Of a stretch of 15,815 bases of DNA, positions 8,631-15,815 are shown one piece after another. The position numbers were made by a program, and so were the translations under genes. Source of the DNA: Pseudomonadota bacterium (GTDB lineage Bacteria; Pseudomonadota; Alphaproteobacteria; CACIAM-22H2). Within the stretch, counting starts at the first letter, position 1; each line of letters starts with the position of its first letter. Below the pieces are notes generated by a model. That model was given only the letters and a program-made list of their open reading frames with translations. It was not told the origin of the DNA and made no database searches. Location of the stretch: NCBI GenBank assembly GCA_020161965.1, contig JAIUNH010000030.1:1-15815 (forward strand), read 5' to 3'.

Positions 8631-8680
8631 GAGATCCCGGCTCGCGGCGACGCTGACGCGCCGCCTTGGCCGGGATGACG
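8631..8680 (+). repeat. REP-like palindromic element, copy 1
   Basis: Begins GAGATCCCGG and ends CCGGGATGACG, with ATCCCGG (8634-8640) and CCGGGAT (8670-8676) able to pair as a 7 bp stem around a GC-rich loop. It is the inverse of the second copy at 8694-8730, with an extended and diverged middle. Such GGGATGACG-ended palindromes are commonly scattered between genes in alphaproteobacterial genomes (general knowledge; not searched here). It starts 4 bp after the reductase stop codon. Confidence 0.7.
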
Positions 8681-8704
8681 GCGAAATCTTAAACGTCATC
8701 CCGG
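8670..8704. terminator. Probable bidirectional terminator hairpin between convergent genes
   Basis: CCGGGATGACG (8670-8680) and CGTCATCCCGG (8694-8704) form a perfect 11 bp stem with a 13-base loop GCGAAATCTTAAA. It lies between the stop of the plus-strand reductase and the stop of the minus-strand divL-like gene, where both transcripts must end. There is no clean U-tract on either side, so termination may be helped by the neighbouring palindromes or by Rho. The stem is certain; the function is inferred. Confidence 0.5.
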
Positions 8705-8730
8705 GCGAGCGCAGCGAGACCCGGGATCTC
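8694..8730 (-). repeat. REP-like palindromic element, copy 2 (inverted)
   Basis: Reads CGTCATCCCGGG at one end and CCCGGGATCTC at the other on the plus strand. ATCCCGGG (8698-8705) and CCCGGGAT (8720-8727) form a perfect 8 bp stem round the loop CGAGCGCAGCGAGA. Its ends match copy 1 in opposite orientation: 10 perfect outer bases (8631-8640 with 8721-8730) and 11 perfect inner bases. It ends 3 bp before the last codon of the divL-like gene, read from the other strand. Confidence 0.72.
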
Positions 8731-8733
8731 CCG

Positions 8734-10746
8734 TCAATTCTTCCAGATCGGCACGCGGGCCATGACGGTGGTGCCGTCGCCGGGCATCGAGGCAAGATGC
8801 ACCGTGCCGCCGTGCAATTCGACGATGCGCTTGACCAGCGATAGGCCCAGCCCCGCCCCCATGCGCCGTGCATCGGGCGCGGTACCGCGCTCGAATTCCT
8901 TGAACACGCGCGACTGATCTTCGGGGGCGATCCCCATGCCGGTATCGGCGACGGCAAGCGCCACGTATTGCCCCGCCCCTTCGGCCGATAGCGTGATCTT
9001 GCCGCCCGCCGGCGTGAACTTGATCGCGTTGGAAACGAGGTTGCACAAAGCCTGTTTCAAACGGCGCGGATCGGCGCGCAAATCGGACAGCGCACGGGGG
9101 ACGCGCACGTCCAGCGACAAATCGCGCTCGCGCGCCAGATCGGCCATGATCTGCGCGGTTTCCTCCATCAAGCCCAGCACGGGGACGGGTGCCAAATCCA
9201 GCGTCATGCGGCCGGCATCGATCGAGGCGAGATCGAGAATGTCGTTGATGATCGCGAGCAGGCGTTGCGAGGCCGACAGAATATCGTCGCAATATTCGAC
9301 TTGGCGTTCGTTGAGCGCGCCGAAATACTGCTTCGACAGCATTTCCGCGAAGCCGATGATGGTGTTGAGCGGCGTGCGCAGCTCGTAGGACACGGTCGAG
9401 ATGAATTCGGATTTGAGCCGGTCGGCGGCTTCCAGCGCTTCGGCGCGTTCGCGCAAGGCGCGCTCGACGCGGATCGTATCGGTGACGTCGAGATAGGAAA
9501 GCTGTGTCGCCCCATCGGGCAGCGGCACGAGCGCGTAATCGAGAATGCGCCCGTCGGCGCGTTCCAGCCGGGCCCGCACCGGCTCGCGCGCCCCGATATC
9601 GTCGGCGAGGCGCGATTTCGTGTCTTCCCAATCCTCGTCGGCGGGATAGAAGGGCCGCATCAGATCGATCACCTCGCCGATATGCGGCTCGGCGATCAAC
9701 GCGGCTTCCGGCATATCCCAAATGCGCGCGAAGGCCGGGTTGTGCAGCTTCATCTTGCTGTCCGACCCGAACACCGCGACCCCTTCCTGAAGGTTGTCGA
9801 GCGTGGCGCGCTGCACGGCGATGAGGGTGTTGTAGGAGCGCTCGAGTGTGAGCCGGTCTGTCACGTCCTCGAACGCGAACAGCAACCCGCCGAGCGGGTG
9901 CGCCAAGCAGCGCTCGCGCAAGGTCGTGCCGTCGGGCAGATACATCAATTCGTCGATCGGCTCGAAGATCGAATCGAACAGCGCCACGCGCTGGCGCTTG
10001 AACATGCGGAAATCGGCGAATTCCGGCAGGCGGCGGCGCTCGCGCAACGACTCAAGCACTTCGCCGTATTCGGGCTCGGTCGCCAGCCAATCCTCGTCCA
10101 CGCGCCACAAACGCGCATAGGCCGAGTTCGCGTATTTGAGCCGCTTGTCGGCGCCGAAAATCGCGATCGCGACCGGCATCGTTTCCAAGACCGTGCCTTG
10201 CGCGCCGATATGGCGGGCGAGTTCGATCCCGCCTTCCTCGCGCTCGGTCTGGTCGACCGCCATGCCGATCGTGCCGCCATCGGGCAACGGCGCCTCGACA
10301 AAGTCATAGAGCCGGCGGGCACCCGCGACGATCAGATGCCCTGAATCGCTTTGCGACGTGCGCGCGGCCAACGCCAAGCGCGCGAGGGCCGTCAGCTTGC
10401 GCGTGCAGGATTCGCCGCCAAGCTGCGTCGCGCCGACGATAAAATCGTTGCGATCCGCCCCGCCCGCATCGGCATAGGCGGTGTTGCACCAGACGAGGCG
10501 CTGGTCGGGATCGCGCCGCCACAAGGGAACGGGCAACGCGTCGAGCGCGGATTCGAGGCGGCGGAGTGCATCTTCCGCCGCTTCGCGTTCGACGCGCTGG
10601 AGATTAGCGCGCACCGAAATCTCGCGCTTCTCGGTTTCGGCCGCCGTCGCGCGCGCTTCCGCCGCAACGGCACGGCCGCGTTCGCGCCACGCCCAATAAA
10701 GGGCGGCGGCGAGTGCGAACGCCAAGCCGGCTAGGGCGAACTCCAT
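8734..10746 (-). CDS. divL: DivL-like sensor kinase homologue with tyrosine in the H-box
   Basis: 670-residue membrane-anchored protein: one N-terminal transmembrane segment (about residues 4-20), a charged probable coiled coil (about 22-70), three PAS domains (roughly 62-165, 180-300, 315-430), a HisKA dimerisation domain (about 440-510) and a HATPase domain (about 550-668). The H-box reads VSYELRTPLN: the phospho-acceptor position is Tyr454 (TAC at 9387-9385), where ordinary kinases have His. The ATP-binding boxes are intact: NLVSNAIKF, ADTGMGIA and GAGLGLS. This pattern is the hallmark of DivL, which in Caulobacter modulates CckA and so CtrA, sensing DivK rather than acting as a classical kinase (family knowledge). 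The position next to ahcY and near tsaE also fits divL. There is no clear Shine-Dalgarno site before the ATG at 10746. A weak TTGGTG-18-TACACT match at 10784-10755 would give a nearly leaderless message. Convergent with the reductase gene. Confidence 0.87.
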   Translation of the reverse strand: MEFALAGLAFALAAALYWAWRERGRAVAAEARATAAETEKREISVRANLQRVEREAAEDALRRLESALDALPVPLWRRDPDQRLVWCNTAYADAGGADRNDFIVGATQLGGESCTRKLTALARLALAARTSQSDSGHLIVAGARRLYDFVEAPLPDGGTIGMAVDQTEREEGGIELARHIGAQGTVLETMPVAIAIFGADKRLKYANSAYARLWRVDEDWLATEPEYGEVLESLRERRRLPEFADFRMFKRQRVALFDSIFEPIDELMYLPDGTTLRERCLAHPLGGLLFAFEDVTDRLTLERSYNTLIAVQRATLDNLQEGVAVFGSDSKMKLHNPAFARIWDMPEAALIAEPHIGEVIDLMRPFYPADEDWEDTKSRLADDIGAREPVRARLERADGRILDYALVPLPDGATQLSYLDVTDTIRVERALRERAEALEAADRLKSEFISTVSYELRTPLNTIIGFAEMLSKQYFGALNERQVEYCDDILSASQRLLAIINDILDLASIDAGRMTLDLAPVPVLGLMEETAQIMADLARERDLSLDVRVPRALSDLRADPRRLKQALCNLVSNAIKFTPAGGKITLSAEGAGQYVALAVADTGMGIAPEDQSRVFKEFERGTAPDARRMGAGLGLSLVKRIVELHGGTVHLASMPGDGTTVMARVPIWKN

Positions 10747-10790
10747 GGGGCGGGAGTGTAGGTACGCAGGCCGCGTCGCACCAAACGAAA

Positions 10791-10818
10791 ACGGCCGGCG
10801 GGTTGCCCCGCCGGCCGT
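10791..10818 (-). terminator. Intrinsic terminator of ahcY
   Basis: A perfect 12 bp GC-rich stem (ACGGCCGGCGGG with CCCGCCGGCCGT on the plus strand) with a 4-base loop. Read in the ahcY direction, it is followed by TTTTCGTTT. It lies 28 bp past the ahcY stop and 44 bp before the divL-like start, so divL probably has its own promoter or depends on read-through. Confidence 0.9.
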
Positions 10819-10828
10819 CCGAAACCCA

Positions 10829-10842
10829 AGCCCCGAAGGGCT
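10829..10842 (-). terminator. Small UUCG-tetraloop hairpin just after ahcY
   Basis: In the ahcY message this reads AGCCC-TTCG-GGGCT, a 5 bp stem capped by the very stable UUCG tetraloop, 4 bases after the stop codon and just before the main terminator. It probably protects the 3' end or adds to termination. It has no good U-tract of its own (TGGGTTTC follows). Confidence 0.55.
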
Positions 10843-10846
10843 GGTT

Positions 10847-12244
10847 TTAGTAGCGGTAGTGGTCGGCCTTGAACGGACCCTGCTGGGTCACGTTGATGTA
10901 CTTGGCCTGGGCCGGGGTGAGCTTCGAGAGCTTCACGCCGATCTTTTCCAAGTGCAGCGCCGCGACCTTTTCGTCCAGCGTCTTGGGCAGCGTGTAGACC
11001 TTGTTCTTGTAGGCGCCGGCGTCGCGCTTCGTCCACAGCTCGATCTGGGCGAGCGTCTGGTTCGAGAACGACGACGACATCACGAAGCTGGGATGGCCCG
11101 TGGCGCAGCCCAGGTTCACGAGGCGGCCTTCGGCGAGCAGCAGAATGCGCTTGCCCGACGACAGCTCGATCTCGTCGACCTGCGGCTTGATGTTGTTCCA
11201 CTTGAAATTCCGCAGACCCGCGACCTGGATCTCGCTGTCGAAGTGGCCGATGTTGCACACGATCGCGCGATCCTTCATCGCGCGCATGTGGTCCACCGTG
11301 ATGACGTCGATATTGCCCGTCGCCGTCACGAAGATGTCGCCGCGCGGCGCGGCGTCTTCCATCGTCACGACCTCGTAGCCTTCCATCGCCGCCTGCAGCG
11401 CGCAGATCGGATCGACTTCGGTGACGAGCACGCGCGCGCCCGACTGGCGCAGCGACGCGGCCGAGCCCTTGCCCACGTCGCCGTAGCCGGCGACGACGGC
11501 GACCTTGCCCGACATCATGACGTCGGTCGCGCGGCGGATCGCGTCGACCAGCGATTCACGGCAGCCATACAGATTGTCGAACTTCGACTTGGTGACCGAG
11601 TCGTTGACGTTGATGGCCGGGAACAGCAGCGAGCCGTCCTTTTCCATCTGGTAGAGGCGATGCACGCCGGTGGTCGTTTCTTCGGTCACGCCGCGCACCG
11701 AGGCGCCGACCTTCGAATACCAGCCCGGCTGTTCCTTCACGCGCTTCTTGATCGCGGCGTAGAGGACTTCCTCTTCCTCGTTCGTCGGGTTGGAGACGAC
11801 CGAGAGGTCCTTCTCCGCCTTGATGCCGAGATGGATCAGCAGCGTGGCGTCGCTACCGTCGTCCAGGATCATGTTCGGCACGCCGCCATCGGCCCACTCG
11901 AAAATCTTGTGGGTGTAGTCCCAATACTCGACCAGCGTTTCGCCCTTGATGGCGAAGACCGGCGTCCCGGCGACGGCGATCGCCGCGGCGGCGTGATCTT
12001 GGGTCGAGAAGATGTTGCACGACGCCCAGCGCACGTCGGCACCCAGCGCCTTCAGCGTTTCGATCAGCACGCCGGTCTGGATCGTCATGTGCAGCGAGCC
12101 GGCGATGCGCGCACCCTTCAGCGGCTGCGCCTTGCCGTATTCGGCGCGAATGGCCATCAGGCCCGGCATTTCGGATTCCGCAATCGACAGTTCCTTGCGG
12201 CCCCATTCGGCGAGCGAGATGTCCTTGACGATATAATCGGCCAT
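10847..12244 (-). CDS. ahcY: S-adenosylhomocysteine hydrolase (adenosylhomocysteinase)
   Basis: 465-residue cytosolic NAD-dependent enzyme that reversibly splits S-adenosylhomocysteine to adenosine and homocysteine, relieving product inhibition of methyltransferases and feeding the methionine cycle. Seen: substrate-domain motif AGSLHMTIQT with His52; STQDHAAAA with Asp83; the catalytic segment INVNDSVTKSKFDN with Lys219 and Asp223; the NAD-binding loop VAGYGDVGKG (residues 251-260); and the standard C-terminus FKADHYRY that completes the neighbouring NAD site in the tetramer. The length matches the long bacterial form, which has an extra segment in the catalytic domain. The ATG at 12244 is supported by GGAG 11 bases upstream and by the family-typical start ADYIVKDISLAEWGRKE. 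Own promoter at 12322-12350 and own terminator at 10791-10818. Divergent from the response-regulator gene. Confidence 0.99.
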   Translation of the reverse strand: MADYIVKDISLAEWGRKELSIAESEMPGLMAIRAEYGKAQPLKGARIAGSLHMTIQTGVLIETLKALGADVRWASCNIFSTQDHAAAAIAVAGTPVFAIKGETLVEYWDYTHKIFEWADGGVPNMILDDGSDATLLIHLGIKAEKDLSVVSNPTNEEEEVLYAAIKKRVKEQPGWYSKVGASVRGVTEETTTGVHRLYQMEKDGSLLFPAINVNDSVTKSKFDNLYGCRESLVDAIRRATDVMMSGKVAVVAGYGDVGKGSAASLRQSGARVLVTEVDPICALQAAMEGYEVVTMEDAAPRGDIFVTATGNIDVITVDHMRAMKDRAIVCNIGHFDSEIQVAGLRNFKWNNIKPQVDEIELSSGKRILLLAEGRLVNLGCATGHPSFVMSSSFSNQTLAQIELWTKRDAGAYKNKVYTLPKTLDEKVAALHLEKIGVKLSKLTPAQAKYINVTQQGPFKADHYRY

Positions 12245-12269
12245 GTGCGGCGTTTCTCCGGTGAAAAGG

Positions 12270-12300
12270 CGGGATCGAGCGCGTTCAACGCGCGGACCCG
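12270..12300 (-). promoter_or_regulatory. Hairpin in the 5' leader of ahcY
   Basis: A perfect inverted repeat GCGCGTT-C-AACGCGC (12279-12293) is nested inside a second pairing, CGGG (12270-12273) with CCCG (12297-12300). It falls within the roughly 70-base leader predicted from the ahcY promoter, ending about 8 bases before the GGAG ribosome site. It could tune translation or mRNA stability. I could not match it to the SAH riboswitch consensus. Confidence 0.45.
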
Positions 12301-12321
12301 GCAGGGAATTCCAAGGCGAGG

Positions 12322-12350
12322 CTTATAACCGCCGCTCCCGCCCCCCTCAA
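12322..12350 (-). promoter_or_regulatory. Sigma-70-type promoter of ahcY
   Basis: On the minus strand: TTGAGG (-35, 12350-12345), a 17-base spacer, then TATAAG (-10, 12327-12322). Both hexamers match the consensus in four or five of six positions, and the spacing is ideal. Transcription should start near 12315, giving a leader of about 70 bases. Just upstream of the -35 lies the inverted repeat at 12357-12378. Confidence 0.7.
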
Positions 12351-12356
12351 TACGAA

Positions 12357-12378
12357 AAGGGCGCTGCGCCAAGCCCTT
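12357..12378. repeat. Inverted repeat between the ahcY promoter and the response-regulator gene
   Basis: AAGGGC (12357-12362) and GCCCTT (12373-12378) are perfect inverse copies with a 10-base gap. An overlapping second palindrome, GGCGC-T-GCGCC, covers 12360-12370. The site sits 6 bp upstream of the ahcY -35 in a divergent region, so it could be a regulator-binding site. In the minus direction it is followed by TTTTC and could also act as a weak terminator blocking antisense transcription. Confidence 0.35.
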
Positions 12379-12474
12379 AAAACTACGAAATAATTCCGGC
12401 TATGGCGGAGCCGGGTGCCGTCCGCTTATGCTGCAGGGTCAAGTCCCCGTCACATCTCGATTCCCGCGCCCCAC

Positions 12475-12921
12475 ATGACCGGTACGCCGATGAGCCAGAA
12501 GCCGCATTATCGCGTCGAATTCGCCGCCTATCCGATCTTGGTCGTCGAGGACGATCCGGTCATGCGCCGCAACCTGATCCAGATGCTGCGCAATATCGGC
12601 TTCTATCAGATCCACGAGGCGGCCGACGGCGAAGCCGGGATCACGGCGCTGAAATCCATGGCGCATTGCGACGTGGTGCTGTCGGACATCACCATGGCAC
12701 CGGTCGGCGGTCTGAAATTCCTGGAGCGCGTGCGCACCGAATTGCAGCCGCCCGCGCGCGACGTGCCCGTCATCTTCGTCACCGGCCATGGCGACGTGGA
12801 TACCGTTCATAAAGCCAAGCAGCTGCGCCCGGCGGGTTACGTGCTGAAGCCGGTGGCGGCCGACAAACTCTCCGCGCGGCTGGCCCAAATATTGAACCTG
12901 AACGAAGCGGCATCCGGATAA
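12475..12921 (+). CDS. Single-domain response regulator (CheY-like receiver)
   Basis: 148-residue receiver domain with no output domain. Seen: the acidic pair in ILVVEDDPVM (Asp26-Asp27), the phospho-acceptor Asp71 in VVLSDITM, Thr103 in IFVTGHG and Lys125 in YVLKPV, so the full active-site set is present. The start is uncertain: ATG at 12475 is used, ATG at 12490 gives a start 15 bases shorter (SQKPHYRVEF), and a GTG at 12415 would add a weakly supported extension. No start has a clear ribosome site. The gene ends 27 bp before the hybrid kinase start on the same strand, so the two probably form an operon and a signalling pair. It is not DivK by sequence: its motifs (SDITMAPVGGL) differ from the DivK pattern (MDIQLP). 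Without an output domain it probably acts by protein-protein contact or as a phosphate relay or sink. Confidence 0.9.
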   Translation: MTGTPMSQKPHYRVEFAAYPILVVEDDPVMRRNLIQMLRNIGFYQIHEAADGEAGITALKSMAHCDVVLSDITMAPVGGLKFLERVRTELQPPARDVPVIFVTGHGDVDTVHKAKQLRPAGYVLKPVAADKLSARLAQILNLNEAASG

Positions 12922-12948
12922 AAAGCCGCAGGGGGAACGAACGGGCGC

Positions 12949-15815
<2,867 letters not shown>

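Noticed and set aside
7602..8957. 451-codon minus-strand open frame opposite the reductase
   Set aside because: It runs through the REP-like pair and into the end of divL in another frame; the plus strand carries the FAD and NADPH motifs.
10745..12328. 527-codon plus-strand open frame opposite ahcY
   Set aside because: ahcY is a certain gene with its own promoter and terminator; the opposite frame runs through both of these and shows no motif.
12245..12400. SAH or SAM riboswitch upstream of ahcY
   Set aside because: I could not fit the known conserved cores by eye; only a simple nested hairpin is visible.
12415..12474. GTG start upstream for the response regulator
   Set aside because: A GGAG lies only 4 bases before it, too close for a good ribosome site, and the added residues are not part of the receiver fold. 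Kept only as a possibility.
12475..12921. Calling the response regulator DivK, because a DivL-like gene is close
   Set aside because: It has the receiver active site, but its surrounding motifs and length differ from DivK, and it pairs by position with the hybrid kinase.

Overview
This is a high-GC bacterial window whose genes are alphaproteobacterial in type. The main grounds are a DivL-like pseudo-histidine kinase with tyrosine in the H-box, the alphaproteobacterial forms of AddA and AddB, and the long (465-residue) form of AhcY. A Rhodospirillales-like lineage is my best guess, but the order is inference. All protein calls come from reading motifs; no database search was run.

Layout. Positions 1-7536 are a tightly packed minus-strand operon, read right to left: tsaE (tRNA t6A synthesis), an amgK-like sugar kinase, a murU-like nucleotidyltransferase, addB and addA (truncated by the left edge). 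Junctions are 11 bp and 4 bp overlaps, a 6 bp gap and another 4 bp overlap, so one transcript with translational coupling is likely. A 68 bp divergent gap follows, then a plus-strand ferredoxin/flavodoxin-NADP reductase of the thioredoxin-reductase-like class (7605-8627). It converges on a minus-strand, triple-PAS, DivL-like kinase (8734-10746). The 106 bp convergent gap is filled by two inverted REP-like elements that probably act as a two-way terminator. Upstream of divL, also on the minus strand, is ahcY (10847-12244), with a good sigma-70-type promoter, a structured leader and a strong terminator. Divergent from ahcY on the plus strand are a single-domain response regulator (12475-12921) and a large hybrid sensor kinase (12949 to the right edge, cut at the start of its receiver domain).

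How the genes work together. addAB makes the double-strand-break resection helicase-nuclease. The amgK/murU pair fits the route that recycles cell-wall MurNAc directly to UDP-MurNAc. tsaE serves tRNA modification. ahcY clears S-adenosylhomocysteine from methylation reactions. The DivL-like protein is expected to act as a signalling scaffold or allosteric regulator in cell-cycle control rather than as an ordinary kinase, because its phospho-acceptor histidine is replaced by tyrosine (Tyr454). From general knowledge, ahcY - divL - tsaE - APH-type kinase - nucleotidyltransferase - addB - addA is a recurring gene order in Alphaproteobacteria. Here the reductase gene sits between divL and tsaE on the opposite strand, with the REP-like pair at one junction. 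The regulator/hybrid-kinase pair looks like a separate two-component module with an unknown input.

I saw no tRNA, rRNA, CRISPR array, insertion sequence or prophage gene. I do not see a clearly new system. The points most worth a second look are the tyrosine H-box kinase, the interruption of the conserved cluster, and the uncharacterised regulator/hybrid-kinase module.
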